From positions 26,771,487-26,835,486 of the forward strand of contig OZ035960.1 in the NCBI GenBank assembly GCA_964034945.1: DNA of 64,000 nt. The letters are read 5' to 3'. Source of the stretch: Chrysopilus asiliformis. Lineage: Eukaryota; Arthropoda; Insecta; Diptera; Rhagionidae. The notes below the pieces were generated by a model. That model worked only from the letters and a program-made list of their open reading frames with translations, was not told where the DNA came from and made no database searches. Positions 29,901 through 40,769 of this stretch are shown piece after piece. Numbering within the stretch: the first letter of the stretch is position 1; the number at the start of each line of letters is the position of its first letter. Both the position numbers and the translations under genes were made by a program.

Positions 29901-32900
29901 TCTGTCAGTCTGTCAGTCTGTCAGTCTGTCAGTCTGTCAGTCTGTCAGTCTGTCAGTCTGTCAGTCTGTCAGTCTGTCAGTCTGTCAGTCTGTCAGTCTG
30001 TCAGTCTGTCAGTCTGTCAGTCTGTCAGTCTGTCAGTCTGTCAGTCTGTCAGTCTGTCAGTCTGTCAGTCTGTCAGTCTGTCAGTCTGTCAGTCTGTCAG
30101 TCTGTCAGTCTGTCAGTCTGTCAGTCTGTCAGTCTGTCAGTCTGTCAGTCTGTCAGTCTGTCAGTCTGTCAGTCTGTCAGTCTGTCAGTCTGTCAGTCTG
30201 TCAGTCTGTCAGTCTGTCAGTCTGTCAGTCTGTCAGTCTGTCAGTCTGTCAGTCTGTCAGTCTGTCAGTCTGTCAGTCTGTCAGTCTGTCAGTCTGTCAG
30301 TCTGTCAGTCTGTCAGTCTGTCAGTCTGTCAGTCTGTCAGTCTGTCAGTCTGTCAGTCTGTCAGTCTGTCAGTCTGTCAGTCTGTCAGTCTGTCAGTCTG
30401 TCAGTCTGTCAGTCTGTCAGTCTGTCAGTCTGTCAGTCTGTCAGTCTGTCAGTCTGTCAGTCTGTCAGTCTGTCAGTCTGTCAGTCTGTCAGTCTGTCAG
30501 TCTGTCAGTCTGTCAGTCTGTCAGTCTGTCAGTCTGTCAGTCTGTCAGTCTGTCAGTCTGTCAGTCTGTCAGTCTGTCAGTCTGTCAGTCTGTCAGTCTG
30601 TCAGTCTGTCAGTCTGTCAGTCTGTCAGTCTGTCAGTCTGTCAGTCTGTCAGTCTGTCAGTCTGTCAGTCTGTCAGTCTGTCAGTCTGTCAGTCTGTCAG
30701 TCTGTCAGTCTGTCAGTCTGTCAGTCTGTCAGTCTGTCAGTCTGTCAGTCTGTCAGTCTGTCAGTCTGTCAGTCTGTCAGTCTGTCAGTCTGTCAGTCTG
30801 TCAGTCTGTCAGTCTGTCAGTCTGTCAGTCTGTCAGTCTGTCAGTCTGTCAGTCTGTCAGTCTGTCAGTCTGTCAGTCTGTCAGTCTGTCAGTCTGTCAG
30901 TCTGTCAGTCTGTCAGTCTGTCAGTCTGTCAGTCTGTCAGTCTGTCAGTCTGTCAGTCTGTCAGTCTGTCAGTCTGTCAGTCTGTCAGTCTGTCAGTCTG
31001 TCAGTCTGTCAGTCTGTCAGTCTGTCAGTCTGTCAGTCTGTCAGTCTGTCAGTCTGTCAGTCTGTCAGTCTGTCAGTCTGTCAGTCTGTCAGTCTGTCAG
31101 TCTGTCAGTCTGTCAGTCTGTCAGTCTGTCAGTCTGTCAGTCTGTCAGTCTGTCAGTCTGTCAGTCTGTCAGTCTGTCAGTCTGTCAGTCTGTCAGTCTG
31201 TCAGTCTGTCAGTCTGTCAGTCTGTCAGTCTGTCAGTCTGTCAGTCTGTCAGTCTGTCAGTCTGTCAGTCTGTCAGTCTGTCAGTCTGTCAGTCTGTCAG
31301 TCTGTCAGTCTGTCAGTCTGTCAGTCTGTCAGTCTGTCAGTCTGTCAGTCTGTCAGTCTGTCAGTCTGTCAGTCTGTCAGTCTGTCAGTCTGTCAGTCTG
31401 TCAGTCTGTCAGTCTGTCAGTCTGTCAGTCTGTCAGTCTGTCAGTCTGTCAGTCTGTCAGTCTGTCAGTCTGTCAGTCTGTCAGTCTGTCAGTCTGTCAG
31501 TCTGTCAGTCTGTCAGTCTGTCAGTCTGTCAGTCTGTCAGTCTGTCAGTCTGTCAGTCTGTCAGTCTGTCAGTCTGTCAGTCTGTCAGTCTGTCAGTCTG
31601 TCAGTCTGTCAGTCTGTCAGTCTGTCAGTCTGTCAGTCTGTCAGTCTGTCAGTCTGTCAGTCTGTCAGTCTGTCAGTCTGTCAGTCTGTCAGTCTGTCAG
31701 TCTGTCAGTCTGTCAGTCTGTCAGTCTGTCAGTCTGTCAGTCTGTCAGTCTGTCAGTCTGTCAGTCTGTCAGTCTGTCAGTCTGTCAGTCTGTCAGTCTG
31801 TCAGTCTGTCAGTCTGTCAGTCTGTCAGTCTGTCAGTCTGTCAGTCTGTCAGTCTGTCAGTCTGTCAGTCTGTCAGTCTGTCAGTCTGTCAGTCTGTCAG
31901 TCTGTCAGTCTGTCAGTCTGTCAGTCTGTCAGTCTGTCAGTCTGTCAGTCTGTCAGTCTGTCAGTCTGTCAGTCTGTCAGTCTGTCAGTCTGTCAGTCTG
32001 TCAGTCTGTCAGTCTGTCAGTCTGTCAGTCTGTCAGTCTGTCAGTCTGTCAGTCTGTCAGTCTGTCAGTCTGTCAGTCTGTCAGTCTGTCAGTCTGTCAG
32101 TCTGTCAGTCTGTCAGTCTGTCAGTCTGTCAGTCTGTCAGTCTGTCAGTCTGTCAGTCTGTCAGTCTGTCAGTCTGTCAGTCTGTCAGTCTGTCAGTCTG
32201 TCAGTCTGTCAGTCTGTCAGTCTGTCAGTCTGTCAGTCTGTCAGTCTGTCAGTCTGTCAGTCTGTCAGTCTGTCAGTCTGTCAGTCTGTCAGTCTGTCAG
32301 TCTGTCAGTCTGTCAGTCTGTCAGTCTGTCAGTCTGTCAGTCTGTCAGTCTGTCAGTCTGTCAGTCTGTCAGTCTGTCAGTCTGTCAGTCTGTCAGTCTG
32401 TCAGTCTGTCAGTCTGTCAGTCTGTCAGTCTGTCAGTCTGTCAGTCTGTCAGTCTGTCAGTCTGTCAGTCTGTCAGTCTGTCAGTCTGTCAGTCTGTCAG
32501 TCTGTCAGTCTGTCAGTCTGTCAGTCTGTCAGTCTGTCAGTCTGTCAGTCTGTCAGTCTGTCAGTCTGTCAGTCTGTCAGTCTGTCAGTCTGTCAGTCTG
32601 TCAGTCTGTCAGTCTGTCAGTCTGTCAGTCTGTCAGTCTGTCAGTCTGTCAGTCTGTCAGTCTGTCAGTCTGTCAGTCTGTCAGTCTGTCAGTCTGTCAG
32701 TCTGTCAGTCTGTCAGTCTGTCAGTCTGTCAGTCTGTCAGTCTGTCAGTCTGTCAGTCTGTCAGTCTGTCAGTCTGTCAGTCTGTCAGTCTGTCAGTCTG
32801 TCAGTCTGTCAGTCTGTCAGTCTGTCAGTCTGTCAGTCTGTCAGTCTGTCAGTCTGTCAGTCTGTCAGTCTGTCAGTCTGTCAGTCTGTCAGTCTGTCAG

Positions 32901-35900
32901 TCTGTCAGTCTGTCAGTCTGTCAGTCTGTCAGTCTGTCAGTCTGTCAGTCTGTCAGTCTGTCAGTCTGTCAGTCTGTCAGTCTGTCAGTCTGTCAGTCTG
33001 TCAGTCTGTCAGTCTGTCAGTCTGTCAGTCTGTCAGTCTGTCAGTCTGTCAGTCTGTCAGTCTGTCAGTCTGTCAGTCTGTCAGTCTGTCAGTCTGTCAG
33101 TCTGTCAGTCTGTCAGTCTGTCAGTCTGTCAGTCTGTCAGTCTGTCAGTCTGTCAGTCTGTCAGTCTGTCAGTCTGTCAGTCTGTCAGTCTGTCAGTCTG
33201 TCAGTCTGTCAGTCTGTCAGTCTGTCAGTCTGTCAGTCTGTCAGTCTGTCAGTGTGTCAGTCTGTCAGTCTGTCAGTCTGTCAGTCTGTCAGTCTGTCAG
33301 TCTGTCAGTCTGTCAGTCTGTCAGTCTGTCAGTCTGTCAGTCTGTCAGTCTGTCAGTCTGTCAGTCTGTCAGTGTGTCAGTCTGTCACTCTGTCAGTCTG
33401 TATGAAATGTTTCGTTTCGTGAACAATATTTCGGTTTGTGAACCAAATTTTTGATTCTTGGACAGGTATGTTGCAATTAGTCGACTGAGTCGACTGATGT
33501 TAGAAGAAATTTAGAAGAGAAAAACAAACCAAAAGATAAAATTGTGGATCTCTCTTGCAAACAATATGCCTTCCATTTACCATCTTTTACTCTAAACAGG
33601 AAAATCACTTAAGATTTTCCTTTATATTTTGACAACGTATTGTTTTAATTCACTTTGCATAATATTTTATTCAATTTCACTAGTTTTATATATGATTTTA
33701 AGCATAGCGTAGAGGTTTGAGTGGCAACCCTTTCGAGGCTCAGGGATAGATTAAACCATTTTAGATTAATTTTGGAACAACTATTTCGGTTTGTAAACCT
33801 GTTTGTAAAAATAACGGATCTGGCAATATTATAAAAAGTCAAATCGAAGTAAGCAGGAGAAAAGCATGTAGTTATAATTAATAAAGTATTATTGACATTA
33901 TTCAGTTGTGTTTTTGAGTCTTCGATAAACTTGTTTCAGGCGGATGTAACAGAGTGATACCTTAGACCTGTCCGCGAAGTTTATGAACCGCAGTACTACT
34001 GTAATTCGTTTATAATGCAAACTAGAGGCGACCTTTGGCCTCGGTAACTACTCGGCCTTCAACATCCGGCTTCACGCTAAACTATGTCAAAATTACCTTA
34101 AAATTTCAAAACATAAATAATATCCATTAAAGGTTAAGGGATCAGTAAAAATATTCAGAGAATAATGCCAAAAAAAACAATTTATTACAACCAATTAATA
34201 ATTGGCCATTCGATCTATATACCCATTACAGACGACGCTCCCCTGAAAGTTTCATCCTACTTGTTTCAGTGGTCCTCAAGTTATAGGCAAACAGACGGAA
34301 AAACAAAAAAGCGATATGCATAAATCGAGGGCACTGGTAAGAAAAAAGGGGAACGTTGAGTTGAGCCATGTCTAAAACCCGCTTATTGACACTAGAAAAC
34401 TCCCCTGAAAGTGTCATCTAAATCGGTTCAGTGGTTCTTGAGTTTTAAGCGAACAAACAGACAGACAGACAGATAGACACAGAAGCCTAATATATAATAG
34501 ATGTAAAAAATCATATGATTGCTTTAATAAATTGCATTTATTTTTATTACACAATATTCTTTATTCTATTTTCCCCCCACGTTTGCATTCACGTTTTTAT
34601 GTCAACAGTTTACTATGAATTATATCAACGCAGGGCTTCGAGTTCGAGAAATGACTAATAGAATTATTTTCAATTTTTCTTTTGCTGCGAATTAAAATTT
34701 GTTCATAAATATCTGTTAAGTGGTGACAAACAGATAAACTTCATCTTAAAGGCTTCACTAAACGATGTTAAATGTCCGATAAGCGATAAACAATTACGAA
34801 ACTGTGTTTTTCACACACAATCATCTACGAAGTTAGTAAATCTCAACTGTCAATAAAACGAATCCCACCATTGTTTTAAAAGCTCCAAATTGATATTTAT
34901 CAGATTATTGCAGTTCTAAAGCCACTAAACAAAATAAATGTCCAAAATCTCGATGGGTGTAAAAGTTTAGGAAATCATTATAGAATTAACAGTCATTGTT
35001 GATTCGTTTTCTTTGTACTAAGCAGGAGTACAATGAAATTATTGGTTGGCATTGATAAAGAAAATATTTTTACTGTTAACTTGACTACAAGTTTGATTTA
35101 GCCGGATTACAAAATTAAAGGTAAAAGGGGCAAAGTGAAAGACGAGGCCAAGGTGAAAAGTGATCGTTCCAGCCAAAAGATTGCGCAGTTTGGTAACCGT
35201 AGACGAAACATGGATCTATCACAAGACACCAGAGACCAAGGAACAGTCGAAACAGTGCAATTCGAAACAAGAGTCGAAACAGTGGACTCCTTATGAATCG
35301 AAGCCGAAGAAGATCAAGGTGGGTTTGTCGGCCAACAAGGTCACGGTCACCGTTTTTTGGGATACGCACGGTATCGTTCACGTCGATTACCTGTAAAAGG
35401 GCAAAACTATCACCGGCGACCGCATTTGGTGAAAAAAAGGACTCTTCCACAAGTTCGCAGTCGCAATGTCGAAATTTCATGAATCGCACTAAGAATTATT
35501 TTCTCATCTACCATATTCTCCAGATTTGGCCCCCTGCAACTAATATCTATTTCCAAACTTGAAGAAATGGGTGGACAGTAAGAGAAACGAGGAGGTCATC
35601 GCTGAAATAAAGGTCTATTTTCAGAACTTCGAGAAATCGTATTATTCGGATGGTATCAAAAAATTGAAGAATCGTTGGACAAAGTGTATCGCCCTAAAAG
35701 GAGACTATATTTAGGAAAAAAAATTAATTTGACCGAAAAAAGCGGTGTTTACTTGCCTAGGTCGATTACTTTTTAGCTCGCCCTTGTAGTCTGCATGGCG
35801 TCATTTAGAATTTCCGAATAGGGAAAATGTAATTTGCTCAAAATAATCCAATTAAGATTATATGAACTCGATTTTTACACATGGGAAGACACTTTTCTGT

Positions 35901-38900
35901 TTATATGAGTAAGAATAGAGATATAATTCGATTCTAATGATTGAAAAACGCAGCGAAACATTTTATAATATATGCTGAATTATAATTTTTTTGTTCATTC
36001 ACGAACTAAGAATTATTGCGTTTAGCTAACGCAAAGACGGACACAAAAACAGCAAATAAAATATTACTTAAATAAAAATTCACGCAAGTAAGGATTTCAG
36101 GAATCCAACCCTAACCCCTGGAGCCCAATGAATGCAACGCGAACGCAGAAACTGTCACTTACAAGTTTGTTCCGTAGAAATCATTTGAAGTGAGCACAGT
36201 GAACGTAGTGAACGCAACTACAACGCAAAAGTTTGCAAACTTTTAACTTTAACGCAGCAATTCTGCGTTTACAGTTCATAAAGTGAGGTTGGAAAAATGT
36301 CGTTCGAGGAAAAATTGATAGCCTTTGTGCAAATAACAAAGATAAAGGCCAACAAAGCAAATTATCGATTCAAAATTATCCATTTTTGTAATTTTGCCAA
36401 CTTTATACCATTTTATATTATGTCACTTGCTTTACTTCACGAGATGCCATTGGGCTCTGCCGCTGAAATGTTGCGCTGCGTGACAGTTCACAGCGTTGGC
36501 GTTGCGTTTGCGTTGCGTTTATTGGGCTCCAGGGGTAAAAATGTCTTTTTGTTATTAATAGCTTTAATCTTTTAAAATATTGCGCCTGCGAGCAGGTGAC
36601 CACAGTTTTTTGTATCCCTTTTGTATCAATCAATTATTTGACAGTATTAAACCGTTAAGACTAGAGTTCTGAATACCGGACCATTTCTGAAAACCGGTAG
36701 TTCGGTATTGAAATTGTGTAATACCGAGATCCCGTTATTATAAACTTTTATTTAGCTTGGCCTCGTATCTGTATGTATGTTTGTTTGTTTGTTTATCTGG
36801 CAACGTCAAATCTTGCAATCTAATTTTGACTCACTTCCACTCATCCGATTGACTTGAAATTTTGCACAAATACGTAATTGTAAGGATAAGGGTAGGTCCT
36901 GTAAGGATAACGTGATTTTCCTTTTTCTTTAACTTTTCGGAAATGATCTCATTTGGGGATTTTTGGCATCGCTGAATCTGATTCTGTCATTAAGAATTTT
37001 GTAAGGATAACGGAAGATCCAGTAAGGATAACGTGAGTATCCTTTTTCTCAAATTTCCTGGGAAAAATCTCATCTGGAGGTTTTTGGATTTGCTGAATCG
37101 ATTTTGTCACGACCCTGTCTGAACCTCCCCTATCCTATTTTAATTCCAACAAAATATGATCGCCCTATATACTACGGAAACAAAAAGAAAGGTTTCCGGC
37201 TTATCCAGATTCTGGCTTACACAGTTTTTACTATATCGGAAACATGGTTCATGCTTCTGCGGTTCAGGCCTGTCAACAAATCTACTATCAGGAAGTTTTA
37301 ATTGCCATAACATAACCTGTGATTTTACAATCAACTGCAAACATTTGCAAGCAATAGAAAATTTTTGTATCACTTCATATTATTGCACGTGGTAATCTAT
37401 TTAATTGGTGATAACCAGGGCCCGGATATTTAAGGCAAAAAGGCATTTTGCCTATTTTGCTTTTTTCGTTCATTTTTGTATAATAACTGCCTTTTAGGCA
37501 TTTTTGCTTATTTTCCCACTTTTTCGACCATTTAGCCTTTTTTTAATGCCTTTTTTAATAATTCCGATCTTAAAAAGATTTATAAATTCCTTTTAGGGTA
37601 ATTTAAGTACCCATAAAAATTATCATTATTTTTTTTTTGATTTGGCAATGCCTATATTTATGACAGTTGCGCCAATGTACGATCAGTTTAGTTTTGGTAG
37701 TAAATTGAAATCTTAGAAATGCCAAAAATCACACGAGAAAACCGCCTTATACTCGTGAACCTTGTAAATACATTTGGTAAAGACTGTTTCTCGACAGACG
37801 GGAGTTTGCTTTTCTGCAAAATGTGCGAAAAAGTAGTGAATCATTCAAAAAAGTATTTTGTGACACAACACATAAAAATTGCCATACACAAGAATTTATT
37901 GCAGAAAGCAAGTTCAAAAAAAGTGGGGTTATTCAAAAATGCAATCAGCAGAAGAAGCGACTCATAATTTTTTAGAGATTTATGTATGGCATTTGTTAAA
38001 GCAAATATTCCACTTTGGAAATTGAATAATTATATTTTGAAAGAGTTTTTTTCAAAAATATTGCCATGAAAAAATTCCAGATGAATCAACGTTACGAAAA
38101 AATTGGAAACCTGCTATTTAGAAACAATTTCGGGGATTAGAAAAGAACTTTTAGGTAAGTTTTATTAGTTCACTTAATTATTTCTTGCAATCAGTATTAG
38201 ATCCGTATTACCTATTATGATTCTTAATGCACCTAAAGTAACGTCACTATAACAAGTTGTAGGTAAAAAGCAGCGAACACTTATATTACTTAAATGAAGT
38301 GAGGCTCTTTATACGGCTATTAGCTTTTTATATATTTTTTTAAATTTATTTATATGAATTTAATTTATCTGAAATTTTTTGCAAGCGTTCTGCGTTCAAT
38401 TTTGTGATACATGATATGTCATATTCGTGCAATGAAAATGCCTTTTGTTTAAATAAATGCCTTTTTTTTGAAAAATTAATGCTTATTCAGTCTTTTATAC
38501 TGCCTTTTTGCCTGCCTTTTTTCCCATTTTATAAGTGCCTTAAATCCGGGCCCTAGTGATAACTTTTTAATTTATTGAAATTTAACTGCTGTATTGTTGA
38601 GATAATTAACTAAAATCAAGTAAAATAAGGAAGCGACAAGTGAAATATCCATCATAATAATGTATTATAAAATTTAATTCGCTTCCGATAAAATGCGTGA
38701 GAATCTTATTTACAATTTTATTGCAACAATTTCATTTAAAAATGGAAAGACATAAAATAAATTATGTTTCATACAAATCGAATAAAATATATGTGTTGAA
38801 AGCAATATTACAGCTAATAGTTTTCTCACCATATCATTGTCAATAAAATGAGACTTTGATTTTATGACTCATGTATGCGAAACGTGTATGTACTCAATTG

Positions 38901-40769
38901 TATTCATATAATTGGCCAATATTGATGAACAGCAACTTACCTTTCATGCACATCTCTTATGCTATCCCAGGAATCCTCAAAGCCAGATGATGTATCATCC
39001 AGACGTTCTTCATCCTCTAGCCCGGAATCCTCTAAATTGCCATGACAGCTGATCAATGTAACCTTCTTATTACTGCTGCTCCCATTACCACCATTACTAT
39101 AGCTATTACTATTCTTTTTCATCTTGTGATGCTTATCATCGACAATATCATCTGCCCAATCGGCGAAATGTACTCTGGACGAATGTGTACCATAAGGTGA
39201 TGAATCTGTTGAGCAACCAGCTGATGTGTATCGTTTATTTGATAGTTTCGGATAATACAACGGGCAATCATCATCTCCCATAATTTTATCACTGCTCTTG
39301 CTATGATTATCATCGTCCTCTTCGCTATTATCAATAATATTCAACATTTCATTGCTGTTCTTGCGCATCGCTGTTAATTCTGAGATGAGCATCTCGTGGA
39401 AGGCGACTTTCTTCTCCACTATGTTGCCGTTGGTCACTTCTGGATCCATTTTAATGGAGACACCGGAAATCTCGCTCTTGCCGGTGCCAACTAACAACGT
39501 TTTATTACCAATTTCGACTTCATCCGGCTGTTGTGAATGACCATTCAAATTAATACAGGCTCGATTCGATGGTTTCATTGGATTATCGAAACTATTTAGT
39601 GACGATAGTGCAGCCGAGGAAACTGTCGTTGCAGTTGTAGTTATCGGTTGATTTGCTGATGTTTTAACTAGAATACAATGTTTTGTCTTGCTAACATTGT
39701 ACTGTTGCTGTGACTGTTGTTGATCAACTGTAGAATCAAATTTCACTGACGTCACAGGAGCACCACACGATGACGTTGTCGTTGTCACCGTTGCCGGTTG
39801 ACTCTGATTGACTGTAATTTCAGTTAACAATCTCTCGGCAACATTCTTGAGATTATTTTCAATTTCAATGCTTTGACTGGTCGGTGCATTCGTGTCAATC
39901 CGGCCAACAGCGCCGTAATTATTGCCATTTTGCATTTTAACTTGATTAACTTCCTTGATTCCAACATCATCGTTTACATACGCAACATGGCTGCTACTCT
40001 CGATTACGGTCGTCGACAATGTCGATTGGGATTGTGTTATTGATGTTTTCGTGTTATTATGATTAGGAACTGAAATTCTTGGCTTCGGTACTGGTGCCAT
40101 TCTTTTATTATGACGATTGCTAATCACACTGTTGCCGCCACTACCACCACTACCACTCGTACGACCACAATTGATTGAAGTAGCATTAGTAGATTGATTA
40201 ACATCTATTATTGACTTGGAAACGTTTCTTCCATGCTGATCTGAGGAAGATGACACATAAATGATATTTTCACACTCACTTCGAAAGTTACCATTCGAGG
40301 TGGATGCCAATTTCATCTTTAGTTGTTGTTGTTGTTGTTGTTTTAGATCAATCGGATCTACTTGTGAGTCGCTATCGATATCAATTTGAGATTGGGACTT
40401 TACTGAATGTGAAACGTTGCTATTTTCATATTGGCAATTGGCAGAGTTTGGTGAATTCGGTCTCTTCTTTCGTTTCTTCAGATCAAACGACGGTGATTTG
40501 TAGATAACTGTTCTTCCCGAATCGGATTCTGATTCAGAGGGCACATTGGTTGTGGCTACCTTGGCTGATGTAGGTTGAACAGCAGCGGCAGTTGCTGCTA
40601 CCGAACCCACCACAGCCGAAGTTAACGTTGAAGTTGACGACGAAAATGATGTCGCTGTCGATGAAGATTTGGACGTAGCTGGTGAATCACTTCGTGGCTT
40701 CTTCGAATTAGATGTAGCGGCAGCGTTTGGCCGCGGGGGAATCGGCGGGCCTGGTTTCTTCGCCATCAT
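20652..40769 (-). CDS. FAM89: FAM89/LRAP25-family protein with long N-terminal extension (762 aa)
   Basis: Three exons (minus strand): 40769-38941, 28412-28229, 20927-20652. Donors GTAAGT and GTATGA, acceptors TTTGTAG; the junction codon AG|A joins exon 1 to exon 2 in frame, and the total of 2289 nt is 762 codons plus stop. The C-terminal 150 residues carry the family signature: LPGLPPLPKSLSG near residues 613-625, then LRREM joined to FGLRQLDLSLLSQLW across the exon 2/3 junction, and a proline run before the C-terminus. The first 609 residues are Ser/Thr/Asn/Gln-rich, start with a proline-rich SH3-type motif (PGPPIPPRP), and include a short Gln run and acidic patches. Vertebrate FAM89B (LRAP25) is an adaptor linking LIMK1 and MRCK kinases in lamellipodial actin control; a similar adaptor role is an inference. 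Intron 1 is 10.5 kb and intron 2 is 7.3 kb, both full of repeats. Confidence 0.88.
20928..22519. other. FAM89 intron 2, lower part
   Basis: AT-rich. About 22005-22405 has CCTCGATAAACGACATTTCG and TCTATAGAGG motifs that suggest a decayed pogo-like element, but the ends do not pair clearly. Confidence 0.4.
22520..23242. mobile_element. Element with TIR GGTAGGGTGAAGTGGTCC
   Basis: Left GGTAGGGTGAAGTGGTCCAT and right GGTGGACCACTTCTCCCTACC; the same motif appears twice more inside (about 22870-22918). Short ORFs here are not convincing. Confidence 0.6.
23878..24059. mobile_element. MITE, single copy of the TGCTGCGTTTACACG family
   Basis: 182 bp with inverted ends TGCTGCGTTTACACGAATGA and a matching right end, TAA on both sides (23875-23877, 24060-24062). 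Internal sequence matches each half of the dimer at 54499-54882. Confidence 0.82.
24063..25077. other. FAM89 intron 2, middle part
   Basis: AT-rich, no repeat family recognised; it ends in the polypyrimidine tract of the candidate orphan exon. Confidence 0.4.
25078..25206 (+). CDS. Candidate orphan coding exon inside FAM89 intron 2
   Basis: A 43-codon open stretch directly follows a strong polypyrimidine tract and AG (acceptor at 25076-25077). It reads SFLKLGKIGMLMVDLGHIRP and then GLDDEFAYIFVAVDALYWAN, EK, stop. Base composition is richer in GC than the surroundings and the amino acid mix looks like real protein. It could be a terminal exon (stop TGA 25204-25206) or an internal exon using a GTGAAA donor at 25203. 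I do not recognise the protein, and I found no matching upstream exon on the + strand. A transposon remnant is the alternative. Confidence 0.35.
   Translation, partial: SFLKLGKIGMLMVDLGHIRPGLDDEFAYIFVAVDALYWANEK
25786..26010 (-). repeat. Dispersed repeat family A, copy in reverse
   Basis: GGGTATATTAGATTTGCC...ACCGTTTGTAACGCC and the GTCCGTCCGGCCGTCCGTCT run are the reverse complement of the family A 3' end. The middle of the family is missing. Confidence 0.6.
26020..26321. mobile_element. MITE, TIR AGGCCCAACTA, TAA duplication
   Basis: 302 bp; ends AGGCCCAACTACGATCGACA and complement of AGGCCCAACTATGATATACA; TAA at 26017-26019 and 26322-26324. Inner arms carry CATAGGAGCGCATATGT. Confidence 0.82.
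26719..27240 (+). repeat. Dispersed repeat family A, copy 2
   Basis: Shares CAATCGGCAAATACTCTATA, the TATGGAACGGTTATGTAAAA module, a GGACAGACAGGCAGACAGAC run, and CCCTGGTGTAGTTC...GATTGGTTCGATGGG with the copy at 14268. The right edge runs into a perfect palindrome (27186-27260). Confidence 0.75.
27186..27260. repeat. Perfect palindrome, 35-bp arms
   Basis: Left arm 27186-27220 and right arm 27226-27260 are exact complements around CTAAT. Both arms are almost pure A/T and lie in FAM89 intron 2. Confidence 0.9.
27261..28228. other. FAM89 intron 2, next to exon 2
   Basis: About 27360-27480 is GC-richer and has a 71-codon minus-strand frame, with no clear exon boundaries. The rest is AT-rich. 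Confidence 0.35.
28229..28412 (-). CDS. FAM89: Exon 2 of the FAM89-family gene
   Basis: Encodes residues from the split Arg codon through LRREM. It contains the LPGLPPLPKSLSG block that marks the family and its methionine (28411-28409) would be the start if only a short vertebrate-like form were made. Acceptor TTTGTAG/A, donor ATG/GTATGA. Confidence 0.9.
28801..33402. repeat. About 4.6 kb of 8-bp tandem repeat (TCTGTCAG)n
   Basis: From about 28,890 to 33,250 the unit TCTGTCAG is repeated without visible error, about 550 copies. The left edge (28,801-28,890) has diverged units TCTATTAG and TCTGTTAG; the right edge (33,251-33,402) has TGTGTCAG and TCACTCTG changes. The array lies in intron 1 of the FAM89 gene and follows a fragment that resembles a dispersed-repeat 3' end (gagccgattggagcattatt). 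Confidence 0.98.
33403..35129. other. FAM89 intron 1, between the octamer array and the mariner relic
   Basis: Non-coding. It contains a TCGACTGAGTCGA palindrome near 33480 and the retroposon-tail repeats at 34210-34500. Confidence 0.4.
34210..34500 (+). repeat. Two tandem modules of a retroposon-like tail
   Basis: CTCCCCTGAAAGTTTCATCC...AGTGGTCCTCAAGTTATAGG and CTCCCCTGAAAGTGTCATCT...AGTGGTTCTTGAGTTTTAAG are two related copies. The second ends in a GACAGACAGACAGATAGACA run and AATATATAATAGATG. Confidence 0.6.
35130..35715 (+). pseudogene. Mariner transposase relic
   Basis: A run of frame-broken mariner-like sequence: VTVDETWIYHKTPETKEQSK (first catalytic Asp in VDETW), then KKIKVGLSANKVTVTVFWDT, HVDYL, KGKTITGD, then PYSPDLAPCN, LFPNLKKWVDSKR, and FEKSYYSDGIKKLKNRWTKC. 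The segment that should hold the second catalytic Asp is deleted, the third Asp position after DLAP appears as Asn, and there are several stops. A likely 3' terminal region follows (TTAGGAAAAAAAATTAATTT ... GCTCGCCCTTGTAG). Confidence 0.85.
36115..36535. mobile_element. MITE, TIR CCCCTGGAGCCCAAT, TAA duplication
   Basis: 421 bp; ends CCCCTGGAGCCCAATGAATG and complement of CCCCTGGAGCCCAATAAACG; TAA at 36112-36114 and 36536-36538. GCGTTGCGTT-type repeats sit inside both ends. Confidence 0.82.
36720..37100. repeat. Dispersed repeat family B, copy 2 (opposite orientation)
   Basis: Shares CCACTCATCCGATTGACTTG, AAATTTTGCACAAATACG and the GTAAGGATAACGTGA modules with 2880-3720 on the complementary strand. 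Confidence 0.7.
37416..38555. mobile_element. hAT element, 8-bp TSD GTGATAAC
   Basis: Ends CAGGGCCCGGATATTTAAGG and complement of TAGGGCCCGGATTTAAGGCA, flanked by GTGATAAC at 37408-37415 and 38556-38563. Subterminal GGCAAAAAGGCATTTTGCC runs occur at both ends. It carries the transposase remnant at 37719-38150 and lies in FAM89 intron 1. Confidence 0.9.
37719..38150 (+). pseudogene. hAT transposase remnant with BED zinc finger
   Basis: Codons 1-82 (37719-37967) begin MPKITRENRLILVNLVNTF and include a BED-type finger: FCKMCEKVVNHSKKYFVTQH then IKIAIHK (C-x2-C ... H-x5-H). After a frameshift the homology continues as FRDLCMAFVKANIPLWKLNN and KIPDESTLRKNW, typical of the region after the BED finger. 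The catalytic and dimerisation domains are missing. Confidence 0.78.

Noticed and set aside
28801..33402. CRISPR-like regular array
   Set aside because: There are no unique spacers; it is a simple tandem repeat in a eukaryotic intron.
33254..33454. 66-codon ORF of SVCQSVSL repeats
   Set aside because: It is the translated edge of the octamer microsatellite.
39119..40507. Short ORFs within FAM89 exon 1
   Set aside because: They are shadows of the long minus-strand exon in other frames.
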